64,000 bases of DNA, taken from assembly GCA_031253625.1 (NCBI GenBank), contig JAIRVZ010000061.1:1-64000 (forward strand). Reading direction: 5' to 3'. The position numbers were made by a program, and so were the translations under genes. Positions 1 through 8,391 of this stretch are shown here, piece after piece; positions within the stretch are counted from its first letter, which is position 1; each line of letters begins with the position of its first letter. A model generated the notes under the pieces. The model made no database searches. It saw only the letters and a program-made list of their open reading frames with translations, and was not told the origin of the DNA. This DNA is from Dysgonamonadaceae bacterium. Lineage in GTDB: Bacteria; Bacteroidota; Bacteroidia; Bacteroidales; Azobacteroidaceae.

Positions 1-7
1 ATATATT

Positions 8-1129
8 ATGAAACTGATTTTTACCCTTTTCTTTTGGCTTATAGGGATTTCTTCCTTATATGCTCAGCATAGCCTACAAAGCAAGTATAACATGTATCGT
101 TCAGGTGATGAAATTATTAAACAACAGGTAGAATACAAAGATCCCGGTCGTTCGGGTGAAAATGTGCTTTGGGATTTCAGTAAGTTGACTTCACTAGATG
201 ATGGTTATACCTTGTCGTATATAGGAGATGATTTTGTAATAGCCGGCATTGAACACAGTACCATGTATTATTACAAGCTGTCCAACGATTCATTATTATT
301 ACTGGGTTATGAAAACCCGACTACACTCATGATAAACAACCAATCCGAGCTTATATTCAAATTTCCGGTTAAATATAAAGATATGTGTCAATCTTATTGC
401 CATGGGAATGGTAAGTATTGCAACCGTTTGTCATTAGATATCATGGGAACCATTCAAACGGAAGCCGATGCATACGGCATGATGATACTTCCCAATCAAG
501 ACACAATCAAAAACGTTGTCCGTACCCATACTACTAAGTATATCGCAGAAACTACAAAACCATTGCAAGCTTTATCCTCCTTTGGAGGGGGCAAGGGAGA
601 GGTATCTCCCGACAGTATTGACTTTCGTCTTGCTACCGACACTACCATCATAGGAGTAGAAACCTACCGTTGGTATGAAAAAGGTTATCGCTATCCAATT
701 TTTGAAACCGTTAAAAGTAGGGTAGTTAAACAAGGTGATCCTCAGGATTTCTTTTCCACAGCTTTTTTTTATCCGCCCCAAGAGCATTATTACTTAGACA
801 ATGATGAAGAAAACTTGGCTTTACTGGAAGAAGATACGGAAATCAACGACCCGCAGGATAATAATCCATGGGCAGGCCTAACCTACAATTTTTATCCAAA
901 TCCCGTAGAGGCAAATTTGGAGATAGAGATATTTATGCCTAAACAGGGACAAGTCCGTATGCAATTGATTGATAAAGTAGGAGGTCTTGTTTGGGGGAAA
1001 AATTTTGGGAAATGGGGTGAAGGCATCCATTTCGAACAGGTTTTTATGTCTCCTTTTTCAAGAGGTGAATATGTGTTAAATATGTGGTTTGATGAATATT
1101 TGGTAGGTGAGATAATTTTGAAGAAATAA
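8..1129 (+). CDS. Secreted protein with T9SS type A C-terminal sorting domain
   Basis: A 373-residue exported protein. Residues 1-19 form a Sec signal peptide ending at an AQ junction (SSLYAQ). The middle is a lineage-specific domain I do not recognise. The last ~80 residues begin with the FYPNPVE motif and end in a basic KK, which is the type A C-terminal domain recognised by the Bacteroidota type IX secretion system. The protein is therefore expected to cross the outer membrane and be released or anchored at the surface. The ATG lies 8 nt into the window, so its promoter is outside. It is the first of a co-oriented series leading to an Rhs gene at 2991. An internal segment around residues 190-200 is encoded by a short palindromic repeat (574-610). 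Confidence 0.85.
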   Translation: MKLIFTLFFWLIGISSLYAQHSLQSKYNMYRSGDEIIKQQVEYKDPGRSGENVLWDFSKLTSLDDGYTLSYIGDDFVIAGIEHSTMYYYKLSNDSLLLLGYENPTTLMINNQSELIFKFPVKYKDMCQSYCHGNGKYCNRLSLDIMGTIQTEADAYGMMILPNQDTIKNVVRTHTTKYIAETTKPLQALSSFGGGKGEVSPDSIDFRLATDTTIIGVETYRWYEKGYRYPIFETVKSRVVKQGDPQDFFSTAFFYPPQEHYYLDNDEENLALLEEDTEINDPQDNNPWAGLTYNFYPNPVEANLEIEIFMPKQGQVRMQLIDKVGGLVWGKNFGKWGEGIHFEQVFMSPFSRGEYVLNMWFDEYLVGEIILKK

Positions 1130-1154
1130 TTCAACTAAAAAAATAAGATAAATA

Positions 1155-1185
1155 TTTGGAATTCAGAAGAAGTATAGTAATTTTG
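1155..1185 (+). promoter_or_regulatory. Consensus Bacteroidota sigma-ABfr promoter of the 1191-1279 RNA
   Basis: TTTG at 1155-1158, a 19-nt spacer, and TAATTTTG at 1178-1185 match the Bacteroidota TTTG-N19-TAnnTTTG consensus at every fixed base. Expected transcription start is about 1191, which is the first base of the closing stem of the downstream RNA. Confidence 0.8.
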
Positions 1186-1190
1186 CATCA

Positions 1191-1279
1191 AGGGGAATCT
1201 GTACGTTTAATGCTAAAACGACAAGCCGGAAGGCCGCGGAATTGTGCGGTTGAACTCCCACCAGACTCCCCTATTTTTA
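1191..1279 (+). ncRNA. Structured small RNA with own promoter and terminator (SRP-like rod, unidentified)
   Basis: The element starts at the predicted transcription start. It is closed by an 11-nt stem, AGGGGAATCTG (1191-1201) with CAGACTCCCCT (1262-1272), with one mismatch, followed by a T-run (1274-1278) as in an intrinsic terminator. Inside are a CGTTT/AAACG hairpin (1204-1220) and a GCC-GGAA-GGC hairpin whose GGAA tetraloop (1228-1231) is at the exact midpoint. A terminal rod with a central GGAA loop is the architecture of bacterial 4.5S SRP RNA. However, the 3' side of the loop reads CCGCGG rather than the conserved AGCA, so I do not assert that identity. No ORF fits it. It could also be a novel sRNA or a leader of the gene at 1314. 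Confidence 0.65.
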
Positions 1280-1313
1280 CTATAACGGTTCTGAATCATA
1301 AAATGATAAAATT

Positions 1314-2978
1314 ATGAGCCGTTGCAATCGAAGAAAATTTCTCAAGACAGCCTTGTTAGGCGTAGGAGGATTTACTTTATCCACTCTTCCTGTCAAAGGA
1401 CATTTATTATTTTCTACCCCATCTTCCAATAATAATGAGGAGAAACGACTATTATTGAATGAAGCTCGTCAAGCATTTTGTTGTCGCGAATACTATCGGG
1501 CAGAGATTTTATATAAACAGTTTATCCAATTATACCCTGATGATATTTCCGGATATGATGGACTTTCCAAAGTTTATAAATGTCTCGGAAAAATTACAGA
1601 GACGGTAGAATTATATAAATCGGCATTGAATCAAAATAAATCCAATCCTGTTTTTTATGACCGCCTTGCCAAATCTATGAATACTATGAGTTTGGGAAAT
1701 GCCAAACAAGAAAAAGCATACATGAATACTTCAGGAGAGACGTTTCTCTTAGGTGTTTCGGCATTGCTCTACCTACAAGCCATCCAATTGGCACCAGATA
1801 AGAAATATCTTTATGAAGGTTTATTAGATACAACTCGCTGCTTGGAGAAAAAGAACAAACAGCTACGACATTTCAATGAACCGGAATTGTCTTTTTCCAA
1901 CGAGCTTTCTTCCAATATGTCGGCTGTAACATCCTTATACGCTGAAAATTGGAAAGAAAGTCGCAGCAGTTTGCCCCGTGGAAAGACAACCAATAATTTA
2001 ACCTTGTCGTTAAACAAAATAAAAGAGAAAAAAAGGAGGGAATTACATTTCGAAGATGAAAGACGATGCAGGGAAGGATCTATCTCTAAAAAGAAAAAGG
2101 AATTTATCTATCCTTATTTTACGAAGTCGGTAAAAGAAAACCAACCGGAAGATATGGAAAACTATTTTACCCAAATCAATGAAATATCGCCTTCGGATAC
2201 CCAATCCAAGCACCTGTTGACTAAACGGTATAAGAAAAACAAAGATTATCGGCGTTTGATTGATTTCCGTATCCGGGAAGTTTCAAATACAACAGGCTGG
2301 AATGATGCAAATCCTTTCTGGCTGAAAATTCGTTTGGCACAAGCCCTTATGTTGAATGCTCAAGCGAGCGGCAATAAACAGCAGATAGAAGAAGCTCTAA
2401 CTGCTTACCGGCAAGCTGTTCAACAAATAGATGGTGAAAACCGAAATCTGAAAGCCTTAGGTGCTCTTTATGGCGGTATGGCTCAATGTTATTTTGCACA
2501 ATCGGCCTTCGGAAAAGGAAAAGAAACAATAATCGAAGGCTTGGAACAGACGCCTCATACAAGCGGCATCGCTCATTCTTTGTTAATAAATTATGCCGAA
2601 GGTCGTGCTGCCGAAAATGCGCCGGAAGAAGCCGAAGCCATTCTATTGCGTTTGTCGGAAAACGATACGAAAAAAGATATTACCAACAAGTTCATTGCTT
2701 CTTATATCAAGGATAGAGAATCCGAAACTCAATGGAGAAAGGATAATAACATGGACCAATGGAGAAAAGAGCAGAAAGAACGCAAAAAAAAGAATAAGGA
2801 GAAACAGGGTAGATTTTCAAAAGAGAGTTCTCCCGATAAATTGAAGTCTTCTTATGCCTTGGCAAAGGTCTACGAAAAGAGAAATAAACACACACAATAT
2901 AATGATGTTTTGAAATACATAGAGAAAGAAAACAAAGAAAATGAATTTGTAAGGAAAAGAAAAAAGAATAATTCATAA
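1314..2978 (+). CDS. Tat-signal TPR-repeat protein
   Basis: A 554-residue protein. The N-terminus NRRKFLKTALLGVGGF is a textbook twin-arginine signal (R-R-x-F-L-K then a hydrophobic stretch), so export of a folded protein is predicted. Residues ~45-180 and ~330-440 contain tetratricopeptide-like helix pairs (for example YRAEILYKQFIQLYPDD and EEALTAYRQAVQQI). The last ~90 residues are very rich in Lys, Glu and Asn. No catalytic motif is visible. It follows the structured RNA with only 34 nt between them and precedes the Rhs gene by 12 nt, suggesting joint expression and a scaffold or partner role for that Rhs protein. That role is inferred from position alone. Confidence 0.7.
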   Translation: MSRCNRRKFLKTALLGVGGFTLSTLPVKGHLLFSTPSSNNNEEKRLLLNEARQAFCCREYYRAEILYKQFIQLYPDDISGYDGLSKVYKCLGKITETVELYKSALNQNKSNPVFYDRLAKSMNTMSLGNAKQEKAYMNTSGETFLLGVSALLYLQAIQLAPDKKYLYEGLLDTTRCLEKKNKQLRHFNEPELSFSNELSSNMSAVTSLYAENWKESRSSLPRGKTTNNLTLSLNKIKEKKRRELHFEDERRCREGSISKKKKEFIYPYFTKSVKENQPEDMENYFTQINEISPSDTQSKHLLTKRYKKNKDYRRLIDFRIREVSNTTGWNDANPFWLKIRLAQALMLNAQASGNKQQIEEALTAYRQAVQQIDGENRNLKALGALYGGMAQCYFAQSAFGKGKETIIEGLEQTPHTSGIAHSLLINYAEGRAAENAPEEAEAILLRLSENDTKKDITNKFIASYIKDRESETQWRKDNNMDQWRKEQKERKKKNKEKQGRFSKESSPDKLKSSYALAKVYEKRNKHTQYNDVLKYIEKENKENEFVRKRKKNNS

Positions 2979-2990
2979 AGATAAAGTGCC

Positions 2991-5900
2991 ATGACAAATA
3001 TATTAAGATTTGCTATAACCGGATTGATTTTATTCTGCTCTTTGACTTCCACAGCACAGAAGGTATACATCAGTCAAATATTTTATGATTCACCACTTGA
3101 GGAGAACAAACAAGCTTTCCCTTATCGGGCTCATAATAATGGAGAATTTATTGAGTTGTATAACCCGTCAAGTTTTTCTGTTGATATTTCAGGCTGGGGT
3201 TTGTGGGGGGATGGGCGAACAGAGGAAATTCGTTTCTCTAATGGGACTGTCGTCCTTCCTAGATCGTATCTGGTAGTTGCATACAGGTATTTTAATGGAC
3301 AGTTCCGTTTGTCGGAATTATTTCCCGACATCAAAAACTTTGAAACTACAGGGCAAATAATCTACCAAAACAAGATCATACTGGACAACAAAGGAGAGAC
3401 TGTTACTTTAGTGGATAAAAGTAATACAGTTATTGATCGGATGTCTTATAATGGAACGGGACGTGGACCTCTTTTTGCACGGAATGGTATTGGTAAGGTA
3501 AATTATGAGTGTATCGCACTACACCGAAGACGTGTTACAATAGACCAAAATGGGAATGGAACATTTGTTGCCGCTGACTGGGAAAAGGGGCCGGTTATTC
3601 CTTTTGGCAAAGAGGTACTTACCGTTGTTGTTCCCGAAATACCCGGGCAGCCTGAAAAAGAAGATTTTCCTGATAAAAACTACATCAGGACTCAAACTAT
3701 GCTAGACAAATACCGTAGAAATTATCTCGAGAATATGCAATATTTTGATGGTTTGGGTCGTTCTGTTCAAATTGTTCAACGGGATGCCACCCCCCAAAAA
3801 CGGGATTTGGTAATAGCATTAGAATATGATGACCTCGGTCGGGAATGGAAAAACTATCTCCCTGTTTCCGTTAAAGGTAATAATGGGGCTTTTGTTGCAG
3901 ACATTTCGACCAAGGTTTCTAACGCCTATACTAACGACCAAAAACCTTATTCCGAAATAATTTATGAATCGTCTCCTTTAAGCAGGATAGAAAAACAATA
4001 TGGGCCGGGGCAGGATTGGCGCAGTTCAATGGGGGATGGTCACCCTGTGAGCACTAATTACTTGACCAACAACAATGCCGATGATTATTTGAAATGTGCC
4101 TACTATTATATTTCAGGTAACAATCTGTCTAAAAATGGAAATTATAATCCAAGCCAACTTTTTGTAACGGAAATAACAGATGAAGATGGTAATAAATCGT
4201 ATGAGTTCAAGAATAAACTCGAACAGGTGGTGTTAATCAGATCAATTGATAAAACACAATCAGGAAATAACCGGCTACATGATACCTATTACGTTTATGA
4301 TGATTTTGGCAACCTGCGCTATATGTTACCTCCTTTGCTATCAGATTTACTCCCTGCAACAGGCTCTTGGAATATTGATAACACAGACACTAATGCCCAA
4401 GGATTAAGAGATTATGCTTATTCCTATAAATATGACGGTTACAGGCGGTGTGTAGAAAAAAAACTACCGGGCCGTGATCCTATTTACATGGTTTATGACA
4501 AAGCCGACCAATTGATATTAACTCAAGATGGCAACCAACGAGCTAAATCTCCCAGAGAATGGTCTTTTTATAAATATGACATTTTTGGACGCTTGATTAT
4601 TTCAGGTGTTTATTCCGACAATAAAACCCGTTCCGAACTGGAAACAGAATTTGAAAACGAACTGATTATTGAATCCAAGGTAGTAGGTTATTATGGCTAT
4701 AGTTGGTCTAAAATGCCAAGGGCTACTTATGATAAAACCCTCTTGGTCAACTATTATGATGATTATTCACATCTTCTTAGTCAAGCAGATGCTTTCTATG
4801 ATAATCTGGACTATACTGAGAGAGCGGGATACGATGAGTACTATGGCTTAGGTAAGGGTTTACTGGTAGGTACTCGCGTAAAGATGCTTGACGGTACGGG
4901 TGAAATCGTAACTACTATATATTACGATGACAAAGAAAGAATTGTGCAGAAAAAATCGACTAATCATTTGGGTGGGTTAGATAAAGAATATTATGCATAT
5001 ACTTTTACCGGACAGCCAAAAGAAAAGCTAACAGAACATTACGCCCCGGGAAAAGATATTATTACTGAAACTTATTCATACTTCTACGACCATGCAGGAC
5101 GGTTATTACAAACCAAATACAAACTCAACGATATGCCTAAAGTTCTGCAATCGGAGTTAACTTACAACGAATTGGGTCAGGTAGAAACAAAGACTGTGGG
5201 CAACGGGGTGGAAACTACTTCATATACTTACAATATTAGAGGCTGGATGGAAACTCAAACGGGCTTTAATTTCAGTCAGAAGTTATATTATACTTCACTA
5301 CCCAAATCAGGAGGAAAAGCTTGTTACAATGGCAATGTCAGTGCTATGACATGGAAAAGTGCTCAGGAAGTAGAAAGAGGATATTTATTCTCTTACGATG
5401 GTTTGAACAGACTACAAGCTGCCAACTATGGAGAAGACCAATCGCTGGCATCCGGAACAGGTAATTTCGATGAGCTGCTTGATTACGACAAACATGGAAA
5501 TATTACTTCTTTGAAACGATATGGCCTTAAGACTTCTTCCATTTTTTCAAGTAATTCAAATACCTATGGAATTTTGGATGATCTATCGTTTAGCTATAAT
5601 GGGAATCAGGTTATAACAATCAACGATGCTGTTCCAAATACATTATTAAATGATGTAATGGAATTTAAGAATAACAGTGAACCGGGTTATTCAGATTATG
5701 CATATAATCCCAATGGCTATCAAAGCCATGATATTAATAAAAGGATTACGGGAATACGATATAATTACTTGAATTTACCACAGGAATTGCAGTTTAGAGA
5801 AGGTCACAAAACAGTGTATTCGTATGATGCCGCCGGAGTAAAGCGCAAGGTAAGACATATAACAGCCATATCCGGGATAACAATGCCTGTTGTAAATACC

Positions 5901-7010
5901 GGAAATCTTGATTTACCCGGAGACAAAATAGAAAGAGAATTGACCACTGATTATGTAGGAAATAAAATCTACGAAAATGGAGAATTAACGCTCATCCTAA
6001 CTTCTGAGGGATATGTTTTTAAAGGAGTCTCGGAGACACAAGTAAAATATGCTTATTACTACAACCTGAAAGATCATTTGGGCAGCAACCGGGTAACAGT
6101 AACTGACAATAAACAAATTGCAGAGGTAAACCATTATTATCCATTCGGATTAACATTTTCCGATGGTTACAGATATAAATATGAATCACCAGAGGTTCTT
6201 TTCCAACAAAATCCATTCAAATATAATGATAAGGAGTTGGACAGGATGCATGGATTGGATTGGTATGATTATTCTGCAAGACAGTATAATGGAATGAATT
6301 GGCCGGGACCGGATCTATTGGCGGAAAAGCGACCGTGGATTTCACCTTATGCTTACTGCTCTAATAACCCTATAAATCGCATAGATACTGACGGAATGGA
6401 TGATTACCGTTATGATGAAAAGACTGGTGAATTTATTTTAATGAGTGAAACTGATGATGAATTTGACAGAGTTTTGGGATATCACTTTGATAAAAAAACA
6501 GAGGAATGGAAACAGAACACAAGATGGTATCAAACCAAAGTTCGGATGGATAATATTGAAAAAGGGATATTAAGTGATGGTAAAAATTTTATGGAAAATA
6601 GCTATATCATTCCAGTAGGAGGGAAAGGTCAAGCTACAGAGAAAGGAGTGGAAGATTTTGTCATGCAATTATCTGATATGGTTAGGAAAGAAATTGGTGG
6701 AGCGTATTTTTCAAAAGATGGGGCAGTTTCAACAACACATATGTCCATTGGAATGTATAAAGACAATACTCGTACAGAAACAAATTCAAGTGGGCATACT
6801 TTGTGGAATAGAACGTACCCCGATTCTCCAATGAGAAATAGTTTAACAGGTTTTTTTCATACGCATCCAAGTACTGCTGAAAAGAGACATGATATATCTG
6901 GTGATGATTATACCTCGAAGTATAATGCTCTTCAACATAATCCGAATCTTAATTTTTTCATGTTAACACGCCCCATGTATTGGGGTGGTAAATACAAGAA
7001 CCCTTACTAA
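2991..7010 (+). CDS. Rhs-family polymorphic toxin, LTD and DUF6443 N-terminus, JAMM-like C-terminal tip
   Basis: A 1339-residue exported protein. Domains in order: signal peptide (1-23); a lamin-tail-like domain (~24-160, with GEFIELYNPSS and SGWGLWGDG); a DUF6443-type region (~230-300, QYFDGLGRSVQ); many YD repeats; the Rhs core (~1022-1136, with DHLGSNRV, YDYSARQY and YCSNNPINRIDTDG); then a variable tip of ~200 residues. The tip carries HTHP (H1290, H1292), then S1303 and D1306 in SGDD. This resembles the JAMM/JAB or DUF4329 zinc-peptidase signature HxHP...SxxD, although the spacing (9) is longer than the canonical 6. The tip is probably released after core cleavage. The gene 3 nt downstream encodes an exported protein, as expected of an immunity partner. 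Confidence 0.85.
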   Translation: MTNILRFAITGLILFCSLTSTAQKVYISQIFYDSPLEENKQAFPYRAHNNGEFIELYNPSSFSVDISGWGLWGDGRTEEIRFSNGTVVLPRSYLVVAYRYFNGQFRLSELFPDIKNFETTGQIIYQNKIILDNKGETVTLVDKSNTVIDRMSYNGTGRGPLFARNGIGKVNYECIALHRRRVTIDQNGNGTFVAADWEKGPVIPFGKEVLTVVVPEIPGQPEKEDFPDKNYIRTQTMLDKYRRNYLENMQYFDGLGRSVQIVQRDATPQKRDLVIALEYDDLGREWKNYLPVSVKGNNGAFVADISTKVSNAYTNDQKPYSEIIYESSPLSRIEKQYGPGQDWRSSMGDGHPVSTNYLTNNNADDYLKCAYYYISGNNLSKNGNYNPSQLFVTEITDEDGNKSYEFKNKLEQVVLIRSIDKTQSGNNRLHDTYYVYDDFGNLRYMLPPLLSDLLPATGSWNIDNTDTNAQGLRDYAYSYKYDGYRRCVEKKLPGRDPIYMVYDKADQLILTQDGNQRAKSPREWSFYKYDIFGRLIISGVYSDNKTRSELETEFENELIIESKVVGYYGYSWSKMPRATYDKTLLVNYYDDYSHLLSQADAFYDNLDYTERAGYDEYYGLGKGLLVGTRVKMLDGTGEIVTTIYYDDKERIVQKKSTNHLGGLDKEYYAYTFTGQPKEKLTEHYAPGKDIITETYSYFYDHAGRLLQTKYKLNDMPKVLQSELTYNELGQVETKTVGNGVETTSYTYNIRGWMETQTGFNFSQKLYYTSLPKSGGKACYNGNVSAMTWKSAQEVERGYLFSYDGLNRLQAANYGEDQSLASGTGNFDELLDYDKHGNITSLKRYGLKTSSIFSSNSNTYGILDDLSFSYNGNQVITINDAVPNTLLNDVMEFKNNSEPGYSDYAYNPNGYQSHDINKRITGIRYNYLNLPQELQFREGHKTVYSYDAAGVKRKVRHITAISGITMPVVNTGNLDLPGDKIERELTTDYVGNKIYENGELTLILTSEGYVFKGVSETQVKYAYYYNLKDHLGSNRVTVTDNKQIAEVNHYYPFGLTFSDGYRYKYESPEVLFQQNPFKYNDKELDRMHGLDWYDYSARQYNGMNWPGPDLLAEKRPWISPYAYCSNNPINRIDTDGMDDYRYDEKTGEFILMSETDDEFDRVLGYHFDKKTEEWKQNTRWYQTKVRMDNIEKGILSDGKNFMENSYIIPVGGKGQATEKGVEDFVMQLSDMVRKEIGGAYFSKDGAVSTTHMSIGMYKDNTRTETNSSGHTLWNRTYPDSPMRNSLTGFFHTHPSTAEKRHDISGDDYTSKYNALQHNPNLNFFMLTRPMYWGGKYKNPY

Positions 7011-7013
7011 ACC

Positions 7014-7655
7014 ATGGAAACAAGAGACTTAACAATATCAGCAACCGTTGTCATCATATCTTTTATTTTAAATATTAATTTGATAAGGGCGAGCGAAAAT
7101 ATCAGAGATATAGCAATTAACAATGCAATTTTGGACTTTTCAAAATCTTGTAAATTGTACAAAAATGATTCAATATTTTCTGTGAGGTTCGAAGATTCAG
7201 TATTTTACTTGGCTCTTAATCTTGAAACAGGGCAACGGTATCGAGACAAATTTTATGAGGATAGAGTGTTGGTGTTAATTTCCGCGCATCGTATTTGTGT
7301 TGAGTGTGAAGAACACGGTCTTAAATTTAATGACAGATTTCTATATACTGCAGAAACAATCGTAGGCAGTAAAGGAAAATTGCCTTCGCGTTATATTGAA
7401 AAAGACGGTAAATTATTTTACTGGTGGGATAATGATTACCCTTTGACAGAAGAAATGCTTGCGATATTATGGAAATATGACCTTCTTTTTGATGACACAA
7501 AAGGGTTAGTTGGATTTCCTCAATTTTCAATAGATGAGAAGCTAAAAGGTGTGCATTATTATTTTTGTAGAAACAACTTATCGAAATTTAAAAGAGTGGT
7601 TACAAATATTGCGCCCGGATATTATAAACCCCCGAAATTAAACTGTAACAAGTAG
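7014..7655 (+). CDS. Exported hypothetical protein, probable immunity partner of the preceding Rhs tip
   Basis: A 213-residue protein that I do not recognise. Residues 1-26 form a signal peptide or N-terminal anchor (TISATVVIISFILNINL, ending ASE) without a lipobox Cys. A CVECEEHG motif near residue 90 holds two cysteines. The gene starts 3 nt after the stop of the Rhs gene. By eye both the toxin tip and this gene are more AT-rich than the Rhs core, as expected of an exchangeable tip/immunity module. Immunity to an extracytoplasmic metalloprotease is inferred from position and export, not from homology. It could equally be a secreted accessory protein. Confidence 0.55.
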   Translation: METRDLTISATVVIISFILNINLIRASENIRDIAINNAILDFSKSCKLYKNDSIFSVRFEDSVFYLALNLETGQRYRDKFYEDRVLVLISAHRICVECEEHGLKFNDRFLYTAETIVGSKGKLPSRYIEKDGKLFYWWDNDYPLTEEMLAILWKYDLLFDDTKGLVGFPQFSIDEKLKGVHYYFCRNNLSKFKRVVTNIAPGYYKPPKLNCNK

Positions 7656-7677
7656 TATTGAATAAGAAAATAAAAAG

Positions 7678-8340
7678 ATGATTAAAAATAAATTAAAATA
7701 TGAGATGAAATACGGAAAGCAATTACAAAGTTTTTGCTTACTGTTCATAATATGTATGTCAATTGTAATATTCAATTCTTGCAGTAAAGACGATGTAGAA
7801 AATTCTCCTTTCTATGATAAAGGTGTAATTATCAACGGTGTAAAATGGGCAACTCGCAATGTAGCCGCACCCGGTAGATTCGTAGCCAGTTCCGAAGATT
7901 ACGGTGAATATTACCAGTGGAATAAAGGCACTACTGATTTTTTGCTTACAAAAGATTACTATAATAGCGTTTATGCAAATTCAGCTTCTTGGCTGTCTAT
8001 TAACGACCCAAGTCCTATCGGTTGGCATATTCCTACTTTAGAAGAAATTGAAACACTACTCTATAGTGAGAATGTAACCAATGAGTGGACAATCGTAAAC
8101 AAAGTAACCGGGAGAAAATTTACCGACAAGACAACAGGTAATTCTCTTTTTCTGCCTGCTGCGGGTTGTTGCAGCTACAGCGACGGTTTGCCCTACGACT
8201 TTGGCTCGTGCGGCATGTATTGGAACAATGCGCAACGCGAAAACACGAACCCGTACGAATTAGGTTTCAATAGCCGCCGTTCGTGGTACGCTCCGACCTT
8301 TAATGTCTTTGGTCTGTCAATCCGCCCAGTTGCAGATTAA
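7678..8340 (+). CDS. FISUMP-domain lipoprotein
   Basis: A 220-residue lipoprotein. A hydrophobic signal ends at FNSC-SKDD, a lipobox with Cys at about residue 36, placing it in the envelope. Residues ~50-220 match the Fibrobacter succinogenes major paralogous (FISUMP) domain, with VKWATRNVAAPG, the YYQWNKG segment, GWHIPTLEE and a C-terminal LSIRPV. That domain is common in surface lipoproteins of Bacteroidota and Fibrobacterota, but its function is unknown. The real start may be the internal ATG at 7705 (MKYGKQ), which gives a signal peptide of normal length. It lies between the probable immunity gene and the second YD-repeat gene in the same orientation. Confidence 0.8.
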   Translation: MIKNKLKYEMKYGKQLQSFCLLFIICMSIVIFNSCSKDDVENSPFYDKGVIINGVKWATRNVAAPGRFVASSEDYGEYYQWNKGTTDFLLTKDYYNSVYANSASWLSINDPSPIGWHIPTLEEIETLLYSENVTNEWTIVNKVTGRKFTDKTTGNSLFLPAAGCCSYSDGLPYDFGSCGMYWNNAQRENTNPYELGFNSRRSWYAPTFNVFGLSIRPVAD

Positions 8341-8391
8341 TAATAAATGAAACAAAAGATAATGAGTAATCAATATTAAATATCAAGTTTT

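Noticed and set aside
1191..1279. Cobalamin, SAM, TPP or preQ1 riboswitch
   Set aside because: The core consensus sequences of these riboswitches are not found, and the element ends in its own terminator rather than near a ribosome-binding site of a matching gene.
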